Part shown: positions 25,012 to 33,745 of the stretch, piece after piece
Numbering within the stretch: position 1 is the stretch's first letter
Layout: every line of letters begins with the position of its first letter
NCBI GenBank assembly: GCA_001298555.1
Contig: LJCW01000368.1
Span: 157,879-221,878 of the forward strand
Reading direction: 5' to 3'
Length of the DNA stretch: 64,000 nucleotides
Source: Actinobacteria bacterium OV450
Lineage (GTDB): Bacteria; Actinomycetota; Actinomycetes; Streptomycetales; Streptomycetaceae
Program-made: the position numbers and the translations under genes
The notes under the pieces: generated by a model
What the model was told of the DNA's origin: nothing
What the model saw: the letters and a program-made list of their open reading frames with translations, nothing else
The model's database searches: none

Positions 25012-26832
25012 GTGACCGAAGCCACCCTGCTGCCGCTCGCCGTGGCCATCCCGCTGCTCGGCGCGGCCCTGCTCGCAGTCGCCGGCCGGACCCTGCCCCG
25101 GACCGGCTGCGACGTCCTCGCCACCGCGGCCGCGAGCACCGAGGTGGTCTGCCTGGCCCTGCTCTGGCCACACAGCCGCGACCTCGCCACCGCGGACCTG
25201 GGCGGCTGGCCCGCCCGCCTGGGCATCGTGCTCGCCGCCGACCCCATCGGCGCCGGCCTGGCGCTGCTGGTCGCCGTCCTCGTCCTGGCGGTCGTGGTCT
25301 ACTCCTGGCGGTACTTCGACGAACCCACCGGCGAGCACGCCGGCGCCTTCCCCGCCCTGATCCTGCTCTTCGAGGCCGGGATGGTCGGCTTCGCGCTCAC
25401 CGGCGACCTGTTCAACGCCTTCGTCTTCTTCGAACTCATGGGCGCGGCGGCCTACGCGCTGACCGGCTACCGGATCGAAGACCCCCGCCCCCTGCACGGA
25501 GCACTCACCTTCGGGATCGTCACCTCCTTCGCCGCCTACTGCTCCCTGCTCGGCATCGGCCTGCTGTACGCCCGGACCGGCGAACTCAACCTCGCCCGCC
25601 TGGGCGCCCGCCTGGCTTCGCACCACACCGACGTACTGACCGTCGTCGCGTTCACCCTGATCTGTACCGCCCTGCTGGTCAAGGCCGCGGCCGTGCCGTT
25701 CCACTTCTGGCTGCCCGACGCCCACGCCGTGGCCCCCACGCCGGTGTGCATGCTGATGTCCGGTGCCATGGTCGAACTCGGTGTCTACGGCATCGCCCGC
25801 ATCTACTGGACCGTCTTCTCCGGCCCCGGCGGCATCCCCCACCCCGCCTTCCGCACCGCCTTCACCGCCCTCGGCGTTCTGACCGCCCTCGTCGGCGCCC
25901 TGATGTGCTGGCAGCAGCGCCACCTCAAACGTCTCCTGGCGTTCTCCACCGTCAGCCACGTCGGCCTGTTCCTCATCGGAGTCGCCCTGCTCACCCCGGG
26001 CGGATCCACCGGAACGGCGGTGTACGTCGCCGCGCACGGCCTGGTGAAGGCCGCACTGTTCGCCCTCACCGGCATCCTGCTGGACCGCTACGGCTCCGTC
26101 GACGAGCACGGACTGCACGGCAAGGCCCGCGACCTGCGCCTCGTCGGGGTGCTGTTCGTGGCCGGGGCCCTGGCGCTGGCCGGTATGCCGCCGTTCGGCA
26201 CCGGCCTCGGCAAGGCCCTCGGCGAGGATGCCGCCGCCCGCTGGCAGCCGTGGCTGGCCGCCGTGTTCGTCGCAGCCTCCGCCGTCACCGGCGCCGCCGC
26301 CCTCCGCGCGGCCCTGCGCATCTTCCTCGGCATCGGGCCCGTCCCGCGCAGCCGTCCCGACCAGGAGGAGACGACCGGCGAAGGAGAGGAACCCGAGATC
26401 CGCTCTCCCGAGCGCGACCTGCCGCCCGCCATGACCGTCGTCCCGGCTGCCTTGCTCACCCTGGCTGTCGTGATCGGCGCCGTGCCCGCCGTCGCGGCCG
26501 CCCTGGCCCACGGGGCGGCCGTGTTCACCGACCCCGCCCGGTACGCGGCCACTGTCCTCGCCCTGCCGGACGCAGCCGACGCGGGCGGCCCCGCGCCGGC
26601 CGCCGAATGGACCGCGACCGGCGTACTCCTCGGTTTGCTGTCCACCGGCATCGCCGTCGTCCTGGCCACTGCCGCGGTCCACCAGCGCACACCCGAGTTG
26701 TCCACGGACCACCCGGTTGCCCGGGCCGTGCGGACGCTGCGCCGCCTGCACTCCGGACGCATCGGTGACTACGTGGCCTGGCTCGCCCTGGGTATCGCCG
26801 CGCTGTGCATCGCCATCGCCGCCCAGACCTGA
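25012..26832 (+). CDS. mrpD: Mrp antiporter subunit D (NuoN/MrpD-like ion pump subunit)
   Basis: A 606-residue, roughly 14-helix protein of the proton-conducting membrane transporter family. The key region is LVKAAAVPFHFWLPDAHAVA, with the conserved Lys and His of antiporter-like subunits, followed by KRLLAFSTVSHVGLFLIGVA. A Glu/Arg-rich cytoplasmic loop near residues 445-470 precedes the last helices. It is the only large NuoL/M/N-like subunit in the operon. Confidence 0.9.
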   Translation: MTEATLLPLAVAIPLLGAALLAVAGRTLPRTGCDVLATAAASTEVVCLALLWPHSRDLATADLGGWPARLGIVLAADPIGAGLALLVAVLVLAVVVYSWRYFDEPTGEHAGAFPALILLFEAGMVGFALTGDLFNAFVFFELMGAAAYALTGYRIEDPRPLHGALTFGIVTSFAAYCSLLGIGLLYARTGELNLARLGARLASHHTDVLTVVAFTLICTALLVKAAAVPFHFWLPDAHAVAPTPVCMLMSGAMVELGVYGIARIYWTVFSGPGGIPHPAFRTAFTALGVLTALVGALMCWQQRHLKRLLAFSTVSHVGLFLIGVALLTPGGSTGTAVYVAAHGLVKAALFALTGILLDRYGSVDEHGLHGKARDLRLVGVLFVAGALALAGMPPFGTGLGKALGEDAAARWQPWLAAVFVAASAVTGAAALRAALRIFLGIGPVPRSRPDQEETTGEGEEPEIRSPERDLPPAMTVVPAALLTLAVVIGAVPAVAAALAHGAAVFTDPARYAATVLALPDAADAGGPAPAAEWTATGVLLGLLSTGIAVVLATAAVHQRTPELSTDHPVARAVRTLRRLHSGRIGDYVAWLALGIAALCIAIAAQT

Positions 26833-26845
26833 ACCCCGGCGCCGA

Positions 26846-27226
26846 CTACAGGCGCTCCTCCATTCCGACTGCCGCCTTCAGGTCCTCGTACGCCTGCCCG
26901 CGCTTGCCCTCCTGCTGCTCCAGCATCGCCCGGGCGATCGCGTCGAGCTTGCGCTGGATGGCGTGCTCGGCCCGCCGCTCGGAGTTCTTCAGCATCGCCA
27001 GCAACAACAGCGTCACCGCCGCCATCGAGTCGCCGACCAGTACCTGCCACTCCGTCGACAACCCGGCCAGGTGAACCGCGATGAAACCGCCCACCAGCAA
27101 CAAGCACAGCGCCGCGAACAGCGGCGAACTGGTGAAGTTCGACGCCAGCTCGGCGAACTCCTCGAACCGACCCCGCCGACCGTCCTGACGCTTGCGCGCC
27201 GGATGCTGAAATGTCAAAGCTCTCAC
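26846..27226 (-). CDS. Low-affinity iron permease-family protein
   Basis: A 126-residue protein with two transmembrane segments (LFAALCLLLVGGFIAVHLAG and a second beginning SMAAVTLLLLAML). A FEEFAELASNFTSSPLFA opening and EWQVLVGDSMAAVTLLLLAM then a KLDAIARAML tail match the low-affinity iron permease (Fet4-like) domain in its small bacterial form. Transport in bacteria is unproven for these short proteins. The start is GTG 27226; the ribosome binding site is poor. It is convergent with the Mrp operon. Confidence 0.7.
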   Translation of the reverse strand: MRALTFQHPARKRQDGRRGRFEEFAELASNFTSSPLFAALCLLLVGGFIAVHLAGLSTEWQVLVGDSMAAVTLLLLAMLKNSERRAEHAIQRKLDAIARAMLEQQEGKRGQAYEDLKAAVGMEERL

Positions 27227-27538
27227 ACCCTCGTTCGTCCAGGCTCACGCCGGCGGCGCACCTCCACTGTCCGTCGGCCGCCGTTGCCGGACGCGCAACC
27301 GGGCGCCAACACGCCCGGAAAGCGCAGCTCAGGTGGCGACCGGCCCCGGGGGGCGCCGCCGTGCGCCGCGCGCGAACATGGCTGACTTCCTCCCGAGCAC
27401 AGTGGCGTGGACCGCTCCCGGCTGTGAGCCGTACGGGGGAGGCCACCGGGGGCGTGCGGCACTCTCGGGCGTGCAAGGGGTCAGTCTGGGCAGTCGAAGG
27501 GGATATCCCTCCCCGAACGGACGTCAAGGGAGCTCGTC
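27227..27538. other. Divergent intergenic region, promoters presumed
   Basis: About 310 bp between the iron-permease-like gene and the molybdenum dehydrogenase operon. I saw no gene or strong symmetrical site. It ends with AAGGGAG, the ribosome binding site of the 2Fe-2S subunit. Confidence 0.45.
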
Positions 27539-28192
27539 GTGGCCCATGCAACCGACCCGCCCACCCCCCGCCCCGCTCCCCACGGCGGCGCCGGACCGGC
27601 GCCGCACACCCCGGACGACGCCCTCGCCGGGACCGCCCGCTCCCGTGTGGCCCTGCGCGTCAACGGTGTCCGTCATGACCTCGACCTGGACCACCGGGTC
27701 ACACTCCTCGACGCCCTGCGCGAGCACCTGGACCTGACGGGCGCCAAGAAGGGCTGCAACCACGGGCAGTGCGGTGCCTGCACCGTTCTGGTGGACGGCC
27801 GGCGCGCCAACGGCTGCCTGCTCCTGGCCGTGGCCCTCGACGGCTGCACGATCACCACCGTCGAGGGCTTGGCCGGGCCCGACGGCACCCTCCACCCGCT
27901 CCAGCGCGCCTTCATGGATCACGACGCCTTCCAGTGCGGCTACTGCACCCCCGGCCAGCTCTGCTCCGCGGTCGGCGCGCTCCGCGAAGCCGCCGTCGGA
28001 CACCCCTCGCACGTCACCGCCGCCGCGGCCCTGGCGGAGTCCGGCCCCGCCGTGCTGACCACCGAGGAGATCAGGGAGCGGCTCAGCGGGAACCTCTGCC
28101 GGTGCGGTGCCTACCCCGCGATCGTCCGAGCCGTCGCCGATGCGGGAGCCCACGCCGCAGCCACCACGACCGGTGCGGAGGTGACCGCATGA
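27539..28192 (+). CDS. paoA: 2Fe-2S subunit of a PaoABC-type molybdenum dehydrogenase
   Basis: A 217-residue 2Fe-2S subunit. The plant-type ferredoxin cluster is CNHGQCGACTVLVDGRRANG then C; the second cluster has CGYCTPGQLC and, near the end, NLCRCGAYPAI. A proline/alanine-rich N-terminus of about 35 residues replaces the Tat signal found in periplasmic relatives, so the enzyme is probably cytoplasmic. Electrons pass from the molybdenum subunit through these clusters to FAD. The GTG start has AAGGGAG upstream; the stop overlaps the next gene. Confidence 0.88.
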   Translation: MAHATDPPTPRPAPHGGAGPAPHTPDDALAGTARSRVALRVNGVRHDLDLDHRVTLLDALREHLDLTGAKKGCNHGQCGACTVLVDGRRANGCLLLAVALDGCTITTVEGLAGPDGTLHPLQRAFMDHDAFQCGYCTPGQLCSAVGALREAAVGHPSHVTAAAALAESGPAVLTTEEIRERLSGNLCRCGAYPAIVRAVADAGAHAAATTTGAEVTA

Positions 28193-29205
28193 AACCCTTC
28201 GCCTACGTACGCGCCACCAGCCTCCGGGAGGCGGCCGACGCCTACTCCTCCCACCCCGGCTCCCGCTACCTCGCCGGCGGCACCAACCTCGTGGACCTGA
28301 TGCAACTCGGCGTCGAGACCCCTGGCACCCTCATCGACGTCTCCCGCCTGCCGCTCGACGAGATCCGCGAACTCCCCGAGGGCGGTCTGCGCGTCGGCGC
28401 CACGGTCCGCAACAGCGACCTGGCCGCCGACCCGCTGGTGCGCACCCGCTACCCGCTCCTCAGCCGGGCGCTGCTCTCCGGCGCCTCCGGCCAGCTGCGC
28501 AACGTCGCCACCACCGGCGGCAACCTGCTCCAGCGCACCCGCTGCGGCTACTTCCAGGACCTCTCCAAACCCTGCAACAAGCGCGAACCCGGCAGCGGCT
28601 GCGGGGCCCGCGACGGCCTCCACCGTGACCACGCGGTGCTCGGACACTCCGAGCACTGCATCGCCACCAACCCCTCCGACATGGCCGTGGCCCTCGCCGC
28701 GCTGGATGCCGAAGTCGAGTTGTACGGCGGCACGGGCACCACCCGTACCGTCCCGGCGGCCGAGTTCCACCGGCTGCCCGCCGACCGGCCCGAGCAGGAC
28801 ACCGTCATCCGCGCCGGGGAGATCATCACGGCGGTGCTGCTGCCCCCCGCCGCGCCGGGCGCCGTCTCCCTCTACCGCAAGGCCCGCGAACGCGCCTCGT
28901 ACGCCTTCGCTCTCGCTTCGGTCGCCGTCGTCCTCGACCTAGACCCCGACGACGGCCGGGTGCGCCTGGTCGCCCTGGCCTTCGGCGGCCTCGCCCACCG
29001 GCCCTGGCGCGCGACCACGGCCGAGGAGCTGCTGACCGGCGCCGTACCGCACCCCGACGCCGTCCGCGCGGCCGTCGACGCCGAACTCGCGCAGGCGAGG
29101 CCCCTGCGGGACAACGCCTACAAGATCCCGCTCGCCCGCAATCTCGCCTGTGACGCCATCGCCGAGCTGGCCGGCACGCACCCCGGTTCCCCCGCCGCGC
29201 CGTAG
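28189..29205 (+). CDS. paoB: FAD-binding subunit of the molybdenum dehydrogenase
   Basis: A 338-residue FAD_binding_5/CO_deh_flav_C protein. FAD-binding AGGTNLVDLM lies near residue 26 and TTGGNLLQRTRCGYF further on. Cysteines in TRCGYFQDLSKPCN, SGCGARD and HSEHCIATNPSDM match the extra 4Fe-4S site of the YagS/PaoB group. Start ATG 28189 overlaps the upstream stop (ATGA), giving the order 2Fe-2S, FAD, Mo. Confidence 0.9.
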   Translation: MKPFAYVRATSLREAADAYSSHPGSRYLAGGTNLVDLMQLGVETPGTLIDVSRLPLDEIRELPEGGLRVGATVRNSDLAADPLVRTRYPLLSRALLSGASGQLRNVATTGGNLLQRTRCGYFQDLSKPCNKREPGSGCGARDGLHRDHAVLGHSEHCIATNPSDMAVALAALDAEVELYGGTGTTRTVPAAEFHRLPADRPEQDTVIRAGEIITAVLLPPAAPGAVSLYRKARERASYAFALASVAVVLDLDPDDGRVRLVALAFGGLAHRPWRATTAEELLTGAVPHPDAVRAAVDAELAQARPLRDNAYKIPLARNLACDAIAELAGTHPGSPAAP

Positions 29206-29242
29206 CGGCGCCACGGCCGCACCGACCAGGAACAGGACCACG

Positions 29243-31396
29243 ATGAGCCCGACCTCCGCCACCCTCGAATCCACCGCCTCAGCCCCCGCCGCTCTCGGCT
29301 CCTCCGTCCCGCGGCTCGAAGGCCGGCAGAAGGTGACCGGCGCCGCCCGCTATGCCGCCGAACAGCACCTGCCCCTGCGGGCCTACGCCTGGCCGGTGCC
29401 GGCGACCGTCGCCCGCGGCCGGATCACCGACATCGACACCACCGTCGCCCTGGCCCTGCCCGGCGTACTGGCCGTCCTCACCCCCTACGACGCCCCCCGG
29501 CTGGGTCCCTCCGACGACCCCACCCTGCAAGTCTTGCAGGACCTGCGGGTGCCGCACCGCGGCTGGTACGTCGCCCTGGCCGTCGCCGACACCCTGGAGG
29601 GCGCGCGGGCCGCTGCCGACGCCGTGCGAGTCACGTACGAAAGCGAACAGCACGACGTCACGCTGCGCGAAGGGCATCCGGGCCTGTACACCCCCGAGCA
29701 GGCGAACGGCGGCTATCCCGCGCACCGCGAACAGGGCGACCCCGACACGGCGTTCGCCGACGCGCCCGTACGCGTCGACGTCCGCTACTCGGTGCCGCCG
29801 CTGCACAACCACCCCATGGAACCGCACGCCGCAACCGCCGACTGGGACGCCGAACGCGGCCACCTCACCGTGCACGACTCCTGCCAGGGCACCACGATGG
29901 TGCGCAATGTCCTGGCCGGGCTGTTCCGGCTGGCGGAGGACCAGATCACCGTCCTGGCCGAACACGTCGGCGGCGGATTCGGCTCCAAGGGCACCCCGCG
30001 CCCCCATGTCGTCCTCGCCGTGATGGCCACCCGGCACTGCGGGCGCCCCGTCACGCTCTCGCTGCCCCGACAGCACATGGCCGCCGTCGTCGGACACCGC
30101 CCGCCCACCCTGCACCACCTCCGTCTCGGCGCCCGCCCCGACGGCACCCTCACCGCCCTCGTCCACGAGGTCACCACCCACACCTCGCAGGTCCGCGAGT
30201 TCGTCGAACAGGCCGGCGTGCCCGCCCGGGTGATGTACGCCGTCCACGACAGCCGCACCACCCACCGCGTCACCGCGCTCGACGTGCCCACGCCCTCCTG
30301 GATGCGTGCCCCCGGCGAAACCCCCGGCATGTACGCCCTGGAGTCGGCCATGGACGAGCTCGCCGACGCCCTCGGCATGGACCCCGTCGAACTGCGAGTG
30401 CGCAACGACTGCTCCACCGAGCCCGACAGCGGCCGCCCGTTCAGCAGCCGCCACCTCGTGGAGTGCCTGCGCGACGGCGCACGCCGGTTCGGCTGGGCCG
30501 GCCGCCGGCCACCCCACCGCGAGGGGCCGCTCCTCATCGGGACCGGAGTGGCCGCCGCCACCTACCCCGTGTACATCGCCCCCTGCGGGGCCCGGGCGCA
30601 CGCCCGGCCCGACGGGAGCTACCTGGTCGAGGTCAACGCCACCGACATCGGCACCGGCGCCCGGACGGTCCTGGCCCAGATCGCCGCCGACGCCCTGCAC
30701 GTCCGGCTCGACGACGTCTCGCTGACCATCGGCAACAGCGCGCTGCCGCCCAGCCCCGTCGCCGGCGGCTCCACCGGAACGGCGTCCTGGGGCTGGGCGG
30801 TCCACGACGCGTGTACGGCTCTGACCGACCGGCTGGCCGGGCACCAGGGGCCGCTGCCCGCCGCCGGGCTCTCGGCCTCCGCGGACACCACCCAGTCGGC
30901 GAACCAGAAGTCTCCGTACGCGCGCCACTCGTTCGGAGCTCACTTCGCCGAGGTCCAGGCCGACACCGTCACGGGCGAGGTGCGCGTCCGCAGGCTGCTC
31001 GGCGTCTTCGCGGCCGGTCGCATCCTGAACCCGCTCACCGCCCGCTCCCAGTTCATCGGGGGAATGGTGATGGGGCTTGGCATGGCGCTCACCGAGCACA
31101 GCGGACTCGACGCCGAGTTCGGCGACTTCGCGGAACGGGACCTGGCCGCATACCACGTGCCGGCCAACGCCGATGTCCCCGCCATCGAGGCCCACTGGAT
31201 CGACGAGCACGACAAGCACCTCAACCCGATGGGCAGCAAGGGCGTCGGGGAGATCGGCATCGTCGGCACGGCCGCGGCGATCGGCAACGCCGTGTGCCAC
31301 GCCACCGGCCGGCGGCTGCGGGAACTGCCCCTGACCCCCGACCGTGTCCTGGCCGCTCTCGACACGGGTCAGGAAGCCGCGGACCAGGCCGGATGA
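29243..31396 (+). CDS. paoC: Molybdopterin-binding subunit of an aldehyde oxidase/xanthine dehydrogenase-type enzyme
   Basis: A 717-residue large subunit with both Ald_Xan_dh domains. Recognisable parts are VPRLEGRQKVTGAARYAAEQ, HVGGGFGSKGTPRPH (cofactor-binding GGGFGSK) and the C-terminal GSKGVGEIGIVG, whose glutamate is the active-site base. Relatives such as E. coli PaoC oxidise aldehydes to acids; the natural substrate here is unknown. The three genes form an operon, but no molybdenum-cofactor chaperone is next to it. Confidence 0.9.
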   Translation: MSPTSATLESTASAPAALGSSVPRLEGRQKVTGAARYAAEQHLPLRAYAWPVPATVARGRITDIDTTVALALPGVLAVLTPYDAPRLGPSDDPTLQVLQDLRVPHRGWYVALAVADTLEGARAAADAVRVTYESEQHDVTLREGHPGLYTPEQANGGYPAHREQGDPDTAFADAPVRVDVRYSVPPLHNHPMEPHAATADWDAERGHLTVHDSCQGTTMVRNVLAGLFRLAEDQITVLAEHVGGGFGSKGTPRPHVVLAVMATRHCGRPVTLSLPRQHMAAVVGHRPPTLHHLRLGARPDGTLTALVHEVTTHTSQVREFVEQAGVPARVMYAVHDSRTTHRVTALDVPTPSWMRAPGETPGMYALESAMDELADALGMDPVELRVRNDCSTEPDSGRPFSSRHLVECLRDGARRFGWAGRRPPHREGPLLIGTGVAAATYPVYIAPCGARAHARPDGSYLVEVNATDIGTGARTVLAQIAADALHVRLDDVSLTIGNSALPPSPVAGGSTGTASWGWAVHDACTALTDRLAGHQGPLPAAGLSASADTTQSANQKSPYARHSFGAHFAEVQADTVTGEVRVRRLLGVFAAGRILNPLTARSQFIGGMVMGLGMALTEHSGLDAEFGDFAERDLAAYHVPANADVPAIEAHWIDEHDKHLNPMGSKGVGEIGIVGTAAAIGNAVCHATGRRLRELPLTPDRVLAALDTGQEAADQAG

Positions 31397-31453
31397 ACCG
31401 CGTCTGAGCCTCCCGCTCTCCGGTGGCCCGCCGGTTCCGGCACGCCGGCCTCA

Positions 31454-32335
31454 TCAGAGGAGCGCAGCGCGGGCATCGGCCGTGCGCCACGTGCTGGGCG
31501 GCGCTCCTGTTCCGCGCTGGAAGAAGGTGGTGAAGTTCGCGGCGTCTTGGAAGCCGAGGCGCCGTGCGCATCTGTTCACCGGCAAGTCGGTGTGGGCGAG
31601 GAGCCGTTTGGCTTCCAGCACGATCCGCTGGTCCAGGAACTCCTTGGCGCCGACACCGGTCGCGGCACGGGTGGCTCGGGTCAGCGTTCGCCGATCGTAT
31701 CCCGTCACCCGGGTGTAGTCCGCGACGTGGTGCCACTTGGTGAAGTGCTCCTCGACCGCGGCCCGGTATCGCAGGAACGCGTCCTGAGAGCGCCCCGGGC
31801 CCGTGATGGAGCTGGGGGCCTCGAGCGGCAGCACCCGTAGGACCAATGCCGCCAGGAGGTGGGACAGAAGCGCGGTGGAAGCCAGTCGCGGCGCTCGCAC
31901 CGCCAGGTCGTACTCGTCTCGGAGATGGTCGGCCGCCAGCACCGCATGCGGTTGAACCTGCGGGTCGAGCTGCCAGGTGGCACTCGTGAAGTGGTCCCAC
32001 GCGAGAGCTGGGCCCAGGTCGGGCAGGAAGCCGGGCCGGAAGAGGATCAGGGGACCGTCAACGCCGTCGACCTCGCTCCAGCGGTGCACCATGCCGGGCC
32101 GGATGGACACCACGCTCCCGGCCCGGAGGTGGTACTTCTCGAAGTCCGCCACGTGCTCACCTCGCCCCGAGACGACCAGGGCGAGGACGTGGAACTCCGG
32201 TCGCTGCGGCCGGGTGCGTGCACCCGCGACGTCCATCGCACGAAGCCGCGCGAAGTCGAGAACCTCTACCCCGTACGCCGCGCCCAGGGCGGGCAGGTAG
32301 TGCAGTTGCCGCACGGGATGATGTCCGTTTTCCAC
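31454..32335 (-). CDS. AraC-family transcriptional regulator
   Basis: About 293 residues from GTG 32335 (300 if GTG 32356 is used). The N-terminal cupin-like sensing domain includes FHVLALVVSGRGEHVADFEK and GSVVSIRPGMVHRW. The C-terminal double helix-turn-helix has YTRVTGYDRRTLTRATRAAT and LVNRCARRLGFQDAANFTTF-like sequence (read as LPVNRCARRLGFQDAANFTT), ending FFQRGTGAPPSTWR. It is divergent from the alpha/beta hydrolase and convergent with the dehydrogenase operon, and could control either. Confidence 0.9.
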   Translation of the reverse strand: MENGHHPVRQLHYLPALGAAYGVEVLDFARLRAMDVAGARTRPQRPEFHVLALVVSGRGEHVADFEKYHLRAGSVVSIRPGMVHRWSEVDGVDGPLILFRPGFLPDLGPALAWDHFTSATWQLDPQVQPHAVLAADHLRDEYDLAVRAPRLASTALLSHLLAALVLRVLPLEAPSSITGPGRSQDAFLRYRAAVEEHFTKWHHVADYTRVTGYDRRTLTRATRAATGVGAKEFLDQRIVLEAKRLLAHTDLPVNRCARRLGFQDAANFTTFFQRGTGAPPSTWRTADARAALL

Positions 32336-32484
32336 AAGAGTTTCGTCTCTTTCCACCGTAGCGCGCTCGGAGCACGACTGTAGCTTCGACGAGCGCTGCC
32401 TACTGCAGGTAGTGCTTGCATACACGCGACGCGGCTGACACGGTCGCGGTCCGCCGCGCACCGGCGTCGAGAACGGATACGGGA

Positions 32485-33291
32485 ATGATGGAAAAGACAA
32501 GTACCGTACGGGTGGCGGGCGGCACCGTCGAAGTGCGCTCGAAGGGGCGCACAGGTCCGGCGCTGGTGTTCGTCCACTACTGGGGCGGCTCCGCCGCCAC
32601 CTGGGACGCGGTCATCGCGAGGCTTCCGGCCGACCAGCTCACGGTCCGCTTCGACCAGCGCGGCTGGGGCACCTCACGGACTCTGGCCGGCCCCTACGCA
32701 CTGGACCAGCTCGCCGACGACCTCGGGAGGGTGATCGAGGCCTTGGAGCTCAGGACCTTCGTGCTGGTCGGCCATTCGATGGGCGCAAAGGTGAGTCAGG
32801 TCGTCGCCGCGCGCCGGCCCGCAGGACTGGCTGGCGTGCTGCTGGTCGCGCCCGCGCCGCCGAAGCCGCCCGCCGCGGTGACCCCGCAATTCCGGGAGGG
32901 GCTGTCCCACGCCTACGACTCGCCGGAGTCCGTCGCGCAGGCACTCACCCATGTCCTGACCGCTGTCCCGTTGCCGGAACCGCTGCGGGCCGCCGTCGTA
33001 CGCGACAGTCTCGCCGTCCGGCACCCTGAAGCCCGCCAGGAGTGGCCGCTGCGGGGGATAGCAACGAACATCACGGACGCCGCCCAGGCGATCAATGTTC
33101 CGGTCACGGTCCTGGTCGGCGGGAAGGACGCGGTGGAACCACCACACCTACTGCGCGATCACCTGCTGCCGTACATCCCGCACGCTGAGATGAGCATCGT
33201 CCCCGGCGTCGGACACCTCCTGCCGCTGGAAGCCCCCGACGAGCTCACGGAGGAGCTGTGCAGCCTCACCGCCCGTCTCGGCGGCTGCTGA
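32485..33291 (+). CDS. Alpha/beta hydrolase
   Basis: A 268-residue alpha/beta-hydrolase. An HYWGGS oxyanion region precedes FDQRGWGTS; the nucleophile elbow is GHSMGAK, the acid is in VGGKDAVEP and the histidine in GVGHLLPLEAP, so the triad is complete. The likely class is a small-ester or haloperoxidase-like hydrolase. The start is ATG 32485 or 32488. It is divergent from the AraC gene. A weak CTAC-N5-GTAG site lies in the interval at 32400-32412. Confidence 0.9.
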   Translation: MMEKTSTVRVAGGTVEVRSKGRTGPALVFVHYWGGSAATWDAVIARLPADQLTVRFDQRGWGTSRTLAGPYALDQLADDLGRVIEALELRTFVLVGHSMGAKVSQVVAARRPAGLAGVLLVAPAPPKPPAAVTPQFREGLSHAYDSPESVAQALTHVLTAVPLPEPLRAAVVRDSLAVRHPEARQEWPLRGIATNITDAAQAINVPVTVLVGGKDAVEPPHLLRDHLLPYIPHAEMSIVPGVGHLLPLEAPDELTEELCSLTARLGGC

Positions 33292-33432
33292 CCGTTTCAC
33301 GGTGCAGCCGGTGGAGTGCGGGGCAGGTCGCAGGTCCTGGCCCTTGCGCATGTGTACCCGTGGGCGCTTGGGGCAGACGCGATAGCGAGGACCTCTGTTC
33401 AACGACGAGATGGTCGAGAAGGGAGCCCCGCC

Positions 33433-33630
33433 ATGGCTGACAAGGCCAAGGGCAAGATGCAGCAGCTGAAGGGGAAGGGCAAGGAGACCGTCGGCAAGGC
33501 CACCGGAAACGACCGGATGAAGGCCGAGGGAAAGATCGACCAGGCGAAGGGCAAAGCGAAGGAAACCATGGGTGAGGCCCAGGACCGCGCCCGTGGCGTC
33601 GACGACTCCCTGCGCGGCCGGAAGCAGTAG
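33433..33630 (+). CDS. CsbD-family stress protein
   Basis: Sixty-five residues. KAKGKMQQLKGKGKETVGKA, then DRMKAEGKIDQAKGKAKETM is the CsbD repeat, a charged helical sequence. CsbD proteins accumulate in general stress and stationary phase; the mechanism is unknown. The ATG at 33433 has AGGGAG upstream. Confidence 0.9.
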   Translation: MADKAKGKMQQLKGKGKETVGKATGNDRMKAEGKIDQAKGKAKETMGEAQDRARGVDDSLRGRKQ

Positions 33631-33686
33631 TAGCGGCCGCCGACTGAATCGAGAGCCAAATCCGAGAAACCTCTGAGCAGGAACCA

Positions 33687-33726
33687 GAACGCGGGCCCGG
33701 GGCTTCACCCACAAGGGCCCGCGTTC
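33687..33726. terminator. Bidirectional terminator hairpin
   Basis: Perfect 12-bp arms GAACGCGGGCCC and GGGCCCGCGTTC around a 16-nt loop lie between the convergent csbD and SRPBCC genes, close to both stops. It probably terminates transcription from both sides. Confidence 0.75.
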
Positions 33727-33745
33727 GGCGTTGGGACCGGTTGGC

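Noticed and set aside
24997..26751. A 584-residue Gly-rich minus-strand frame
   Set aside because: Antisense shadow of mrpD; composition is that of reversed high-GC codons.
29279..31300. A 673-residue minus-strand frame
   Set aside because: Antisense shadow of the molybdopterin subunit; no signature.
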